From Alistipes sp. (GTDB taxonomy: Bacteria; Bacteroidota; Bacteroidia; Bacteroidales; Rikenellaceae), in the NCBI GenBank assembly GCA_017536555.1, contig JAFXHE010000003.1:214662-278661 (forward strand): a DNA stretch of 64,000 bases, in the 5' to 3' direction. Both the position numbers and the translations under genes were made by a program. The notes under the pieces are model-generated. The model worked only from the letters and a program-made list of their open reading frames with translations, was not told where the DNA came from and did no database searches. Within the stretch, counting starts at the first letter, position 1; the number at the start of each line of letters is the position of its first letter. This document shows positions 27,172 to 36,200 of the stretch, piece by piece.

Positions 27172-27975
27172 ATGAATAATCTCAACAAATTTATCATTTT
27201 ATGCGCGGCAATCATTCTGTGCAGCTGTAATGCTCAAGACAGAGTGCTATACCTCCAGAATGTGGAGAGTGGCACAGCCATAGAGCTACCAGACAACTAT
27301 CTCATCAAGCTCAAGCCCTTTGACCAGATGACTATCGTCGTGAACAGCCAGAACCCCGAGCTTGCGCTGCCATTTAACTCATCTACGAGCTACAACTCGC
27401 TGACAGGCACAAATGTAACAAGCATCTCTTCGACAAACAGCCTTCAGTTAATCACCGTTGACGAGGATGGATATATCGAGATGCCTATTCTCGGCAAGAT
27501 TAAGTGCAAGGGGCTGACACGTGGTGAGCTTGAGTCGCTCATCGAGAAGAAGATTGTCGATGGCAAGTATATCGCCGACCCCAGCGTACACGTCCGTTTT
27601 GCCGACCTTGCTATATCGGTTATCGGCGAGGTTAACCGTCCTGGTCGCTACAACATCTACAAGGATCAGATATCTATCTTCGACGCACTCGCCCTTGCTG
27701 GCGATATGACCATCTATGGTAGCCGTGAGGATGTTGCCGTGATACGCGAGATTGACGGTCAGAATGTGGTGACGAAGCTCGATTTGCGCTCACCCGAGAC
27801 CCTAACATCTCCCTACTACTATTTGCAGCAGAATGACCTGATTATAGTGAGCCCCAACAAGTATAAGGCGGCAACAGCAGAGATAAACCAAAACCGCTCT
27901 TTCTGGATCTCTCTCGCCTCGACAGGTATCTCGTTGGCAACTCTCGTAATGACAATCATCACCGTAAGTAAGTAA
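27172..27975 (+). CDS. Wza-like polysaccharide export outer-membrane lipoprotein
   Basis: This 267-residue lipoprotein (MNNLNKFIILCAAIILCSC, Cys 19) is of the Poly_export/Wza family. The export domain (about 45-150) starts with YLIKLKPFDQMTIVVNSQNPELA and has GYIEMPILGKIKCKGLT. An SLBB-type beta-grasp segment follows (SVIGEVNRPGRYNIYKDQISIFDALALAGD). A hydrophobic C-terminal helix (WISLASTGISLATLVMTIITV) spans the outer membrane as in other Bacteroidetes homologues. It forms an operon with the Wzc-like kinase 11 bp downstream. No flippase, polymerase or glycosyltransferase lies nearby, so the pair probably serves a polysaccharide locus elsewhere. Confidence 0.9.
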   Translation: MNNLNKFIILCAAIILCSCNAQDRVLYLQNVESGTAIELPDNYLIKLKPFDQMTIVVNSQNPELALPFNSSTSYNSLTGTNVTSISSTNSLQLITVDEDGYIEMPILGKIKCKGLTRGELESLIEKKIVDGKYIADPSVHVRFADLAISVIGEVNRPGRYNIYKDQISIFDALALAGDMTIYGSREDVAVIREIDGQNVVTKLDLRSPETLTSPYYYLQQNDLIIVSPNKYKAATAEINQNRSFWISLASTGISLATLVMTIITVSK

Positions 27976-27986
27976 AGATTAAAGAT

Positions 27987-30425
27987 ATGACAGAGAATTC
28001 TGAAAGCTTGGAGAGGGATGTTGTCGCCGCGTCGCGTCGATTTACCCTGTATGATTTTGTTCAGCTAATCCTTTCTAACTGGTATTGGTTCGCGCTATCT
28101 ATTGTCGTGTGCTATATGTGCGCTGCATTCTATATGCGCCGCACAGCACCCACATATCAGCGTACGGCATCAATCCTCGTAAAGGACTCACGTAAGGGCT
28201 CCAGCAGCGAGGTTACGGCCTTCAGTGATATTATGGGTGGTATGGGCAGACGCTCGGTAGATAACGAGATTCACATCCTGCACTCACGCCGACTGATGGC
28301 AGACGTGGTAAACAAGTTCGATCTTGCCACCGTATACACCACCTCGGGACGTATCCGCACGGTTGATATGTATGGTCGCTCACCAATGCTTGTTAAGTTC
28401 ATCACGCTCAACCCCAACAAAGCTGGGCAGTTTAAATACACTGTAGACAACGAGGGCAAGGTACACATCGGCTCATTCCTCGACAACGAGACATATCGCG
28501 CCACTGTAATACCTGGAGACACCGTGTCGACACCTATGGGCGAGGTGGTATTTGTGGCTACGCCCTATATGGATAGATACAACAACCAGGAGATTACCGT
28601 ATCTAAATATCCGCTCAACGAGGTCATCGAGTCATATCGCAAGCGTCTACAGTGCAACATCACAGACAAGATGACATCGGTTATCAATATCACGATGAGC
28701 GATGTTGTGCCCAAGCGCGCCGAGGATGTCATAAACGGCATTATCGAGGCATACAACGCCGATGCCATAGAGGATAAGCGCGCAATATCAGACCTTACCG
28801 AGAAGTTTATAAATGACCGTCTCGTAATCTTGAGCGACGAGCTTAACACTGCCGATAGCGAGATTGCATCATTCAAGCAGGCGAACCAGATTTATAGCCC
28901 GCGTGATGAGGCCTCTATGAGTGCCGAGGAGATAAGCCGTCTTAAGCAGGAGAATATGTCGCTTGAGGCGAGCCTTGAGATTGCCAAGTACATCCTCGAC
29001 TACGTAAACAACGACACCTCGGGCCCAAGCCTTATCCCCGCAGCCGCAGTGACTATGAGTGGTGCATCATCGGGTCTTGCATCACAGATTGACGCATACA
29101 ACCAGAGCGTCCTCGACTACAAGCGACTGCTCTCTGACTCCTCTACAAGCAGCCCCGTTGTTGTGGAGCTGGGTCTGCAAATTGCAACAATGCGAAACGT
29201 GATTATCACATCGCTCGAGTCTCATATCGAGGGTCTCAAGATGCAGATAAACAAGGTCAAGAATGAGCGTTTGTATGCCGACTCGCGTATGATAAGTTCT
29301 CCCACAAAGGAGAAGGAGCTACTCTCGATAACACGTCAGCAGAAGGTTAAGGAGGAGCTATACATATACCTCCTTACAAAGCTTGAGGAGAACGCCCTGA
29401 CAGGTGCTACAGCCGAGAGCAATGCCCGCGTCATCGACTACGCTTACGGTAGCAACAAGCCTATCAGCCCACGTGGTATGATGATATACTTGATGGCGAT
29501 GATTATAGGCGTGATGATACCCTTCATCATCCTCTATATCTTGGAGCTGCTGAACACCTCGGTACGCTCGCGCCGCGAGATTGAGGAGGCGTTATCAGCA
29601 CCCTTCATTGGCGATATACCGCAGTATCAGGGCAAGGCAGAGTATGGCATCGTAGTTAAGGAGAATAGCCGTGATGTCATATCGGAGTCATTCCGTATTA
29701 TGCGTACCAACATCAGCTATATGTCTATCGACAACGCTGTGCAGGTTATCACCCTCACCTCGTCGATACCGCATAGTGGTAAGACATTTATATCGACCAA
29801 CCTCGCTATGACACTCGCAATATCGGGTAAAAAGGTGTTGCTTATGGACTTGGATTTGCGTCGTAGAACATTGTCAAAGATGATGGGGCACCGCAACGAC
29901 CGCCGAGGTCTCACGAGCTACCTCACAGGAGCTATACCTTCGCTCAATGACGTCATCTCAAAGACATCGCTGCACGACAACCTCGATATGATATTTGCAG
30001 GCCCCCAGCCACCCAACCCTGCCGAGATGCTTATGTCACACCGCGTAGATACGATGATGCAGGAGTTGCGCGACCGCTACGACTATATCATCCTTGATAG
30101 TGTGCCTGCAATGGCTGTTGCCGATGCGATGATTATTGACCGCTTTGTAGACCTTACTATATATGTAATACGTCAGGGTAACCTCGACCGTCGCCACCTG
30201 CCCGATATTGAGCAGTTGCACCGCGACAAGAAGTTCCGCAATATGTGCGTCGTGCTGAACGGTGTTACACATAGCAAGCGCACCTATGGCTATGGCTATG
30301 GTTATGGCTACGGATACGGTTACAGCTATGGTTATAGCTATATCAGCGACAGCGACAACGAGTATGTTCCAATGTGGAAGCGTCGTTGGCGTAAGTTTAA
30401 GCGTCTATTCAAAAAACGTAAGTAG
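27987..30425 (+). CDS. Wzc-like tyrosine autokinase / chain-length determinant
   Basis: This 812-residue inner-membrane protein controls polysaccharide chain length and export. It has an N-terminal Wzz domain with its first membrane helix at about 30-50 and a long periplasmic coiled-coil region (about 240-460). A GNVR-like segment and the second helix (about 505-525, MIYLMAMIIGVMIPFIILYI) come next, then a BY-kinase domain. Kinase motifs are the Walker A SSIPHSGKTF (about 590-599), Walker A' VLLMDLDLRR (about 617) and Walker B YIILDSVP. The C-terminus is extreme: ten Tyr alternating with Gly or Ser in about 19 residues (765-785). This is the autophosphorylated tyrosine cluster of the family, here in an unusually regular form, followed by a basic tail. 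It pairs with the Wza-like gene upstream. Confidence 0.92.
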   Translation: MTENSESLERDVVAASRRFTLYDFVQLILSNWYWFALSIVVCYMCAAFYMRRTAPTYQRTASILVKDSRKGSSSEVTAFSDIMGGMGRRSVDNEIHILHSRRLMADVVNKFDLATVYTTSGRIRTVDMYGRSPMLVKFITLNPNKAGQFKYTVDNEGKVHIGSFLDNETYRATVIPGDTVSTPMGEVVFVATPYMDRYNNQEITVSKYPLNEVIESYRKRLQCNITDKMTSVINITMSDVVPKRAEDVINGIIEAYNADAIEDKRAISDLTEKFINDRLVILSDELNTADSEIASFKQANQIYSPRDEASMSAEEISRLKQENMSLEASLEIAKYILDYVNNDTSGPSLIPAAAVTMSGASSGLASQIDAYNQSVLDYKRLLSDSSTSSPVVVELGLQIATMRNVIITSLESHIEGLKMQINKVKNERLYADSRMISSPTKEKELLSITRQQKVKEELYIYLLTKLEENALTGATAESNARVIDYAYGSNKPISPRGMMIYLMAMIIGVMIPFIILYILELLNTSVRSRREIEEALSAPFIGDIPQYQGKAEYGIVVKENSRDVISESFRIMRTNISYMSIDNAVQVITLTSSIPHSGKTFISTNLAMTLAISGKKVLLMDLDLRRRTLSKMMGHRNDRRGLTSYLTGAIPSLNDVISKTSLHDNLDMIFAGPQPPNPAEMLMSHRVDTMMQELRDRYDYIILDSVPAMAVADAMIIDRFVDLTIYVIRQGNLDRRHLPDIEQLHRDKKFRNMCVVLNGVTHSKRTYGYGYGYGYGYGYSYGYSYISDSDNEYVPMWKRRWRKFKRLFKKRK

Positions 30426-30427
30426 TA

Positions 30428-30817
30428 ATGGCATACGACAAGATGATTATCGCCGTCGACTTTGACGGCACGTGCGTTGAGCACGACTACCCCTATATAG
30501 GTATGGATGCCGAGGGTGCGGTAGATGTGTTGCGTGAGCTTGTTGCTAAAGGACACCGCCTTATACTCTTCACGATGCGCTCGGGCGACAAGCTTGAGGC
30601 AGCAGTAAAGTGGTTCAAGGAGCGTAAGGTGGAGCTATGGAGCATCAACACCAACCCCGAACAGCGCGAGTGGACAGAGTCGGTAAAGGTCTATGCCCAC
30701 TACTATATTGACGACTCGGCTGTGGGCTGTCCCATCAAATTCATAGATGGCGTGCCCCGTCCTGTTGTCGACTGGGCAAAGGTGCGCGCAATCTTCCAGA
30801 ACGACGGCGTGCTGTAG
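30428..30817 (+). CDS. Small HAD-like hydrolase
   Basis: This 129-residue HAD-superfamily protein has motif I AVDFDGTCVE (residues 9-18), motif II LFTMRSG at about 51-57 and the late acidic motif YIDDSAVGCP near 99-108. It is a short capless form, like small Bacteroidetes phosphatases with unknown substrates. It starts 2 bp after the wzc stop and is therefore probably translated with the export operon. A role in sugar-phosphate turnover is an inference from this position only. Confidence 0.8.
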   Translation: MAYDKMIIAVDFDGTCVEHDYPYIGMDAEGAVDVLRELVAKGHRLILFTMRSGDKLEAAVKWFKERKVELWSINTNPEQREWTESVKVYAHYYIDDSAVGCPIKFIDGVPRPVVDWAKVRAIFQNDGVL

Positions 30818-30846
30818 ATGGAAGATAGCGTGAAATAGAGCTTATA

Positions 30847-30889
30847 TATATGTGGGGGGGGGTAGCAATAGCTATCCCCCCTCTATATT
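30847..30889 (+). terminator. G-rich hairpin after the HAD gene
   Basis: A run of G with GGTAGC pairs with GCTATCCCCCC around AATA, flanked by TATATATG and CTATATTA. A T run is absent, but the stem is strong. Confidence 0.55.
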
Positions 30890-30895
30890 AAATCT

Positions 30896-30962
30896 TATCC
30901 CTCCCTAAACTCCCTATCCTCCCTAAACTCCCTAAACTCCCTATCCTCCCTATCCCGCCCTA
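30896..30962. repeat. 9-bp tandem repeats CTCCCTAAA / CTCCCTATC
   Basis: Six or more 9-bp units of the form CTCCCTAAA or CTCCCTATC occur between the HAD terminator and the convergent transglycosylase. They belong to the same family as the repeat hairpins at 60103-60383. Confidence 0.7.
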
Positions 30963-30984
30963 CCAAGCATCATTACCTAGAAAC

Positions 30985-31036
30985 AAATCAGCTCGAATGG
31001 GGCGATACATCAAGTATACCCTATTCGAGCTGATTT
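30985..31036. terminator. Bidirectional terminator
   Basis: AAATCAGCTCGAAT at 30985-30998 pairs with ATTCGAGCTGATTT at 31023-31036; T-rich on both sides. It serves the minus-strand transglycosylase gene and possibly the HAD operon. Confidence 0.8.
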
Positions 31037-31074
31037 ATTTAAGAGGACGTATCACGCCCTCCTATCACAACAAA

Positions 31075-31794
31075 TTATGATGCGAGGGTGCAGTAATGAT
31101 TATACTTACGCATAACCTCGTTGACATAGCCCAACGTCTGACCGCTGCCAGTAAACTTACCGCTCTGGACAATGTCAAGCTCATAATATGCGGGATCGGC
31201 TTTAAGCTTAAGATAGTGGCTCACAGCCTCCCAAGAGTTGGGATTTGCCCCCTCGTGACGCGCCAAGCGGCGTGCATCAAGGACGTGACCAATGCCTGCA
31301 TTATAGCTTGCAAGAATAATGCTCAAGCGATCCTCCTTGGGCGTAGATGCTGGCATACGAAGCATCGTATCAAGCTCCGAAAGCAGCATACCCGCAAGAC
31401 GGATATTGGTCTCGGTGTCGTCGATATCCTCCACAGGAACGTTGAAGTGGCGCGCCACAACTGGACGTATCTGCATAATACCTGCAGCACCCTGCTTTGA
31501 TACCAAATCCTCAATAAAGCGTGACTCGCTATATGCAATAGCACTCATCAAACGCCAATCCTGTCCCTCTTCCTCGCCAACCTTGCGCATAAGGTTATCG
31601 AAACGAGAGATAACACACGGCAGCTCTGCCATCTCGGCTAACTGCTCGTCAACAACTTGCTCGGTCTCTACAACATCTGTAGCAGGCTCCTCAACAACGG
31701 TCTCGGGCTCTGCTGCAGGGGTGATAACCGCAAATGATTCAAACGCCACAAGAATTGCGGCAGAGAGAACCACAAACAATAATCTCTTTAACAT
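31075..31794 (-). CDS. Lytic transglycosylase, SLT/MltF-like
   Basis: This 239-residue exported peptidoglycan lytic transglycosylase has a hydrophobic N-terminus (MLKRLLFVVLSAAILVAFESFA) for export or membrane anchoring, followed by an acidic Pro/Val linker. The SLT domain (about 75-225) carries the catalytic Glu in SAIAYSESRF, GAAGIMQIRP, and LASYNAGIGHVLDARRLA. It resembles the MltF catalytic half without a solute-binding domain. It is 44 bp downstream of the porin-like gene and probably in an operon with it and pssA. Confidence 0.88.
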   Translation of the reverse strand: MLKRLLFVVLSAAILVAFESFAVITPAAEPETVVEEPATDVVETEQVVDEQLAEMAELPCVISRFDNLMRKVGEEEGQDWRLMSAIAYSESRFIEDLVSKQGAAGIMQIRPVVARHFNVPVEDIDDTETNIRLAGMLLSELDTMLRMPASTPKEDRLSIILASYNAGIGHVLDARRLARHEGANPNSWEAVSHYLKLKADPAYYELDIVQSGKFTGSGQTLGYVNEVMRKYNHYCTLAS

Positions 31795-31838
31795 ATTTGG
31801 TTAGTTTGCGGGCTGCTTATCGGGTGAAATACACATCT

Positions 31839-34013
31839 TTAGTCGTAGAAAGACCACGAGATACCAAACTTGAACATTCGCGGGTTCAGCGGGTAGCGAG
31901 CAACCTGGAAGTACTCGCCATTGCCAAACAGGTTCTGATTCAAGTGCTGAACTTTCAGCAAGATACGCATACGCTTCCACTTGGCAGAGACAAACGCGTC
32001 GATGTATGGGTAGTTACCAACCTTGACATCACGCTGATTGAAGAATGCCGAGAGTGCAGGGTTATAGCTCGGAGCATAGTAGGCAGTATTAAACCTACCG
32101 TCCAAGCCTATCTGCACACGTAGCACATTTCGCACAACCCAGAACTCGTAGTAGTACGAGAGGAATGCGCTAAACATAGGTACGGGAAGCACGGTCTCAT
32201 TGGATGTGAATTGCACCAATGCCCTGTGATCGAGATGGACTCCAGCAAAGCGGAAGTCCTTGCGAGCGTACAAACTCGTGAGGCTCACAGTGCCTGAATT
32301 TTGGGCTACACGGCTGTCTGCGCCATAGTAAATCATATCACCGATGACGCCCTGCCACGCTCCCACCTCCAAAGCAAAGTCGGGAACCGAGAAGTTTACC
32401 TCAAAACGAGTTTCAGACTCTTTATCAAAAGAGTTAAACCACGCATAGTGGTTTGAGAATAGATTCTCGTGCCAATAACTTGGTGAACGGAGCTCCTGAC
32501 GGAAGCGACCCGTGAGAATCAGGGGATGTTCATTGATGAAGGCGCGGAGAGTGATGTTGGCACCCACCGAGAGATCACCACCACGATAGCCCGAAGGGTA
32601 GTACTTGACATCGGCACCCCAATCGACATATCGTTTAATCTTACCGCCCGTCGAGCCGTAGATATACCACGACGTGCGCTTGTCTTTAGTCATCTTACCC
32701 GTTACGTAGTCCGAAAGTCGAAGGTAAGAGTAGGTATGCAGGTCGAGACCTATACCGCCATCAATAGTACCGATGACACCGTTACGATCCCACGGCTGCG
32801 CCTGCACAAATATCTTGTTTGAGATTAGTCGCTCGGAGATGGAGTCACGCGTGGTGGTTGGGTTTATGAACCAATCTTCGTAGTACTCCAAGCCTGTGAC
32901 ATTCTCCCACTTGCCTGTCTCCTCGTTATAGTAACCACGCTCATTGCTATATGTGCCATACTTATCGGTGTACACCTTCGACCACGTGTTGTACTCAAAC
33001 TGATGACCAAAATATACCGCCGAGAGGTCCGCCAACGAGAAGTCATACTCGGTGACACGCTCCAAAGGTATGGCGTATGCCTGCTTGACAAAGAAGGCGT
33101 GGTTACGGTAGTGGTTGTGTGCCTCTGACGACACAAGACGCATAGGCACACCCGACGGCATCTCAAAGACCGTATCGGCAATGGCCCACTCACCTACAAC
33201 ACCACCATTCTCGCGGGTGTCGATAGTGTTGTGCATATATGCCGCGTGGATAGAGTAACGCTTACCCGTATGTGCCATAGCAACCGACAAGGCGTGGTTT
33301 TTGGTACGTTGCCAATCGTAACGACCCATAGTGCTACGCGCCTTATAGCTTACATTCGCCGAGGTCGACGGGTTGATATTCTGCGAGTGGGTAAGCTCGA
33401 AGTGCTCCTCGCGGTAACGCTTCTGACCAGACTCCAAGTAGGTCATATTCGTCAGAGGTCGCTTGGCATTGTAGAAGGGGACGTTGTCAATACGTGCTGT
33501 ATAGGCATCATAGCTTCGAGCAAAGCTAAAATCGGGATCCGTGCGACGGTCAAACCAGTTAACAGGCTGCGTAGATTGACCCAAGCCACCAAGAGCCATA
33601 TCACCAACGCCCTTGCGGTAGAAGACATAGTCGATACGCCAATCGGCAAGCGTGGTGTCAAGAGGCTCGATGTTCACGCGGTTATAGTCGCGGTCAATAT
33701 GCCACTTCCAGTTGGGCAGAGCACGCACAGTGTCGCTGAAGTAGTAGGACTCAAGAGGCTTGCGCTCACGCCTCTTCTTGACCTCGGTAGAGTCTGTAAC
33801 ACCCTCCTGCATAGCCTCGTCGGTCATCTCGCCAGGCTGACCAGGCTGACCATACTGACCCTGACCAAACGGGTCGTTCATATTGCCACCGTTAAGCTGG
33901 TTCTGACGTTGCGCACGGGCAAGCGAGGCGGCATCGAACTGTGCATACGACAATGCGGGTAGCAAGAGTGCCACCGCAAAGCATAAAACAGTTATCGTCC
34001 ACCTCATCTTCAT
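31839..34013 (-). CDS. Putative outer-membrane porin (Bacteroidetes Porin_10-like)
   Basis: This is a 724-residue exported protein with signal peptide MKMRWTITVLCFAVALLLPALSYAQ. The start at 34013 is chosen because upstream codons overlap pssA and spoil the signal. After a Gln/Gly/Pro-rich segment (about 30-65) it is rich in alternating hydrophobic and aromatic beta strands to the end (FKFGISWSFYD), as in outer-membrane barrels, and it resembles the family annotated as putative porin in Bacteroidetes. No plug or TonB-linked domain is seen. It starts 16 bp after the pssA stop. Substrate unknown. Confidence 0.75.
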   Translation of the reverse strand: MKMRWTITVLCFAVALLLPALSYAQFDAASLARAQRQNQLNGGNMNDPFGQGQYGQPGQPGEMTDEAMQEGVTDSTEVKKRRERKPLESYYFSDTVRALPNWKWHIDRDYNRVNIEPLDTTLADWRIDYVFYRKGVGDMALGGLGQSTQPVNWFDRRTDPDFSFARSYDAYTARIDNVPFYNAKRPLTNMTYLESGQKRYREEHFELTHSQNINPSTSANVSYKARSTMGRYDWQRTKNHALSVAMAHTGKRYSIHAAYMHNTIDTRENGGVVGEWAIADTVFEMPSGVPMRLVSSEAHNHYRNHAFFVKQAYAIPLERVTEYDFSLADLSAVYFGHQFEYNTWSKVYTDKYGTYSNERGYYNEETGKWENVTGLEYYEDWFINPTTTRDSISERLISNKIFVQAQPWDRNGVIGTIDGGIGLDLHTYSYLRLSDYVTGKMTKDKRTSWYIYGSTGGKIKRYVDWGADVKYYPSGYRGGDLSVGANITLRAFINEHPLILTGRFRQELRSPSYWHENLFSNHYAWFNSFDKESETRFEVNFSVPDFALEVGAWQGVIGDMIYYGADSRVAQNSGTVSLTSLYARKDFRFAGVHLDHRALVQFTSNETVLPVPMFSAFLSYYYEFWVVRNVLRVQIGLDGRFNTAYYAPSYNPALSAFFNQRDVKVGNYPYIDAFVSAKWKRMRILLKVQHLNQNLFGNGEYFQVARYPLNPRMFKFGISWSFYD

Positions 34014-34029
34014 CACATCATCAACTTGC

Positions 34030-34755
34030 TTAAGCACGCTCCTTGTCGCGGCGCATAAAGAGCCAGCGTAGCGTAGAGAGCGCAATATATAGAACGATAA
34101 TTACCAGTACAGAGTATGTTGGACAGCAAATAATAATTGCAGCCGACAGCAAAATAAAGCCGTAGCGAAGCTCGTTACCCTTAAAAGCAAAGCCTTTGAA
34201 CTTGAGTGCAAACATACGTATAGGGCTAACCAGAAGCAACGATGCCGCAATGCAGATAACGAGAATATGCTCACGATACAGCACCACCTCTCCCTGCTGT
34301 GCAAGCACGGCTAACGACATTAGCATAAGCGCATTGGCAGGTGTAGGTAGACCGACAAACTCTGTGGTCTGCGTATCGTCAATGTTGAACTTGGCAAGAC
34401 GCAATGCCGAAAATGCAGCGATGATTAGCACCACGTAAGAGAGTGAATCGGAGAGCGATGCGGGCATACCATACAGCGACTCTGCACCGAGGTAGCTATC
34501 GAACATAACGAGAGCTGGAGCGAGTCCGAATGAGATGTCATCGGCAAGAGAGTCGAGCTGCACGCCAAGTGGCGACTGTTGCTTGAGTAGGCGCGCAACG
34601 AAGCCATCGAAGAAATCGCAGACAGCAGCAGCCACGATAAGCCACAACGAAAGGGTGTAGTCGTGCCACTGCAAAGCAGCGACTACTGCAACCGAGCCCG
34701 CCACCAAATTGGCAAGAGTCAGCATATTAGGCAATGTGAACAGTCTGATATTCAT
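34030..34755 (-). CDS. pssA: CDP-diacylglycerol-serine O-phosphatidyltransferase
   Basis: This 241-residue membrane enzyme makes phosphatidylserine, the precursor of phosphatidylethanolamine, from CDP-diacylglycerol and serine. The CDP-alcohol phosphatidyltransferase signature DG..AR........G...D...D is complete in CDFFDGFVARLLKQQSPLGV followed by QLDSLADDIS (about residues 45-75). Several hydrophobic helices follow. The start MNIRLFTLPNMLTLANLVAG at 34755 is the family's normal beginning; an earlier Met would add 20 unlikely residues. A promoter box (TATCTTTG on the minus strand at 34824-34831) is shared back-to-back with the guanylyltransferase gene. Confidence 0.92.
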   Translation of the reverse strand: MNIRLFTLPNMLTLANLVAGSVAVVAALQWHDYTLSLWLIVAAAVCDFFDGFVARLLKQQSPLGVQLDSLADDISFGLAPALVMFDSYLGAESLYGMPASLSDSLSYVVLIIAAFSALRLAKFNIDDTQTTEFVGLPTPANALMLMSLAVLAQQGEVVLYREHILVICIAASLLLVSPIRMFALKFKGFAFKGNELRYGFILLSAAIIICCPTYSVLVIIVLYIALSTLRWLFMRRDKERA

Positions 34756-34819
34756 AGTCTTAACCTTTTCGCCTCCGAACTTATCTTCGCACAAATGCAT
34801 CGAAAATAAGTTCAAAGAT

Positions 34820-34850
34820 TTTGCAAAGATACAAAAAAATTTTATCTTTG
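34820..34850 (+). promoter_or_regulatory. Consensus Bacteroidetes promoter for the guanylyltransferase gene
   Basis: TTTG at 34820-34823, a 19-bp spacer and TATCTTTG at 34843-34850 match the Bacteroidetes primary-sigma consensus, 32 bp before the ATG. Confidence 0.75.
34824..34831 (-). promoter_or_regulatory. Bacteroidetes -7 box for pssA
   Basis: Minus-strand TATCTTTG, about 70 bp before the pssA start. It overlaps the spacer of the divergent plus-strand promoter, so the two may interfere. Confidence 0.55.
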
Positions 34851-34882
34851 TGTAAATTTAATAAAATTTAAGCCCCAACAAG

Positions 34883-35959
34883 ATGACAAACAGCAACAGA
34901 TATTGTGTGATTATGGCGGGTGGCATCGGCTCACGTTTTTGGCCAATGAGCAGACAGGCGTGCCCGAAGCAGTTTTTGGACATATTAGGAACAGGACGCT
35001 CATTCATACGCCATACATACGAGAGATTTGCCAAAATTATCCCAAATGAGAACTTTTTAGTTGTTACAAATCAACGCTACAAGAGGCAGGTTTTAGAGCA
35101 CATCCCCGAGCTTGACGAGAGCCAGATACTGTGCGAGCCCATAGGTCGCAACACCGCACCGTGCATAGCCTATGCCGCTCACACGCTGCGCAAGAAAAAC
35201 CCCGATGCCGAGATGATAGTTTCGCCAGCTGACCACTTGATACTCAACGAGGAGGAGTTTATAAAGATTGTAGATGCGTGCTCCGACTTCGTTGCACAAA
35301 ACAGCGCGTTGATGACCATTGGCATCACCCCCAGTCGCCCCGAGACAGGTTACGGATACATACAACGCTCGAACAACAACAGCATAAGCAAGGTCAAGTG
35401 CTTCACCGAGAAACCTAACCTTGAGTTGGCGCAGGCATTTTTGGAGTGTGGCGAGTTTTTGTGGAACTCGGGAATATTCATCTGGAAGGTACGCGACATA
35501 ATTGAGGCATTCAAGGAGCACCTGCCCGAACACTACGCCCTATTCTGCGGCATTGAGGACGACCTCGGCACAGAGCGCGAAAGAGATGCAGTAAACCGCG
35601 TATTCTCGGGCTGCAAGGCGATATCCATAGACTACGGCGTGATGGAGAAGGCTACAAACGTCTACGTCCACACGGGCGACTTTGGCTGGAGCGACGTAGG
35701 CACGTGGGGCTCGGCATATCAGCACCTGCGCAAGGATCGCTATGCAAATGCTACGAACAACGCCCTGACAAAGACATACAACACGCGTAACTCGCTGATT
35801 GCAACACCCAAAGATAAGGTTACGGTAGTAAGCGGTCTGAAGGATTACATCGTCGTAGACACGGACGACGTGTTGATGATATGTCCCAAGCACGAGGAGC
35901 AGAACATCAAGAGTTTTATTGAGGATATACGCTACGACACAGGCGACAAATACATTTAA
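34883..35959 (+). CDS. Mannose-1-phosphate guanylyltransferase
   Basis: This 358-residue nucleotidyltransferase forms GDP-mannose from mannose-1-phosphate and GTP for surface glycans. The N-terminal pyrophosphorylase motif is MAGGIGSRFWPMSRQACPKQ (residues about 11-30). Further family blocks are EPIGRNTAPCIAYAA, VSPADHLI, FTEKPNLELA, WNSGIFIWK and DFGWSDVGTWGS. It lacks the C-terminal isomerase half of bifunctional ManC/AlgA enzymes, so it is the short monofunctional type. It may feed the exopolysaccharide and LPS pathways suggested by the neighbouring wza-wzc and kds genes. Confidence 0.93.
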   Translation: MTNSNRYCVIMAGGIGSRFWPMSRQACPKQFLDILGTGRSFIRHTYERFAKIIPNENFLVVTNQRYKRQVLEHIPELDESQILCEPIGRNTAPCIAYAAHTLRKKNPDAEMIVSPADHLILNEEEFIKIVDACSDFVAQNSALMTIGITPSRPETGYGYIQRSNNNSISKVKCFTEKPNLELAQAFLECGEFLWNSGIFIWKVRDIIEAFKEHLPEHYALFCGIEDDLGTERERDAVNRVFSGCKAISIDYGVMEKATNVYVHTGDFGWSDVGTWGSAYQHLRKDRYANATNNALTKTYNTRNSLIATPKDKVTVVSGLKDYIVVDTDDVLMICPKHEEQNIKSFIEDIRYDTGDKYI

Positions 35960-36032
35960 TCAGGGCATTTAATCAGGGCTAAATTGTAGCGGTCACAACC
36001 GCCTCACAGCGCAGCAATAAGGCGCATCAACA

Positions 36033-36090
36033 AAATAAAGGATACTAAAGCGACGTTTTCATTAGCGAAGATGTCGCTTTGGTTTCTATT
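36033..36090 (+). terminator. Terminator between the guanylyltransferase gene and lon
   Basis: AAAGCGAC at 36047-36054 pairs with GTCGCTTT at 36073-36080, extended outward by AAAATA against TATTTT, and ends in a T-rich tract. Confidence 0.7.
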
Positions 36091-36170
36091 TTGTGTAGCT
36101 ACATACTTGGCGAGAAGAGAAAGTTATCAACAATTTATTAGCTACCGATTATTTCATAGAAATAAATGCG

Positions 36171-36178
36171 TATATTTG
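36171..36178 (+). promoter_or_regulatory. Bacteroidetes -7 box for lon
   Basis: TATATTTG matches TAnnTTTG, 22 bp before the lon ATG. No clear -33 TTG or heat-shock inverted repeat is seen. Confidence 0.5.
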
Positions 36179-36200
36179 TAACGTGAAACAATAGACAATT

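Noticed and set aside
31839..34013. TonB-dependent receptor identity for the beta-barrel protein
   Set aside because: No plug domain or carboxypeptidase-D-like domain; better fits the putative porin family.
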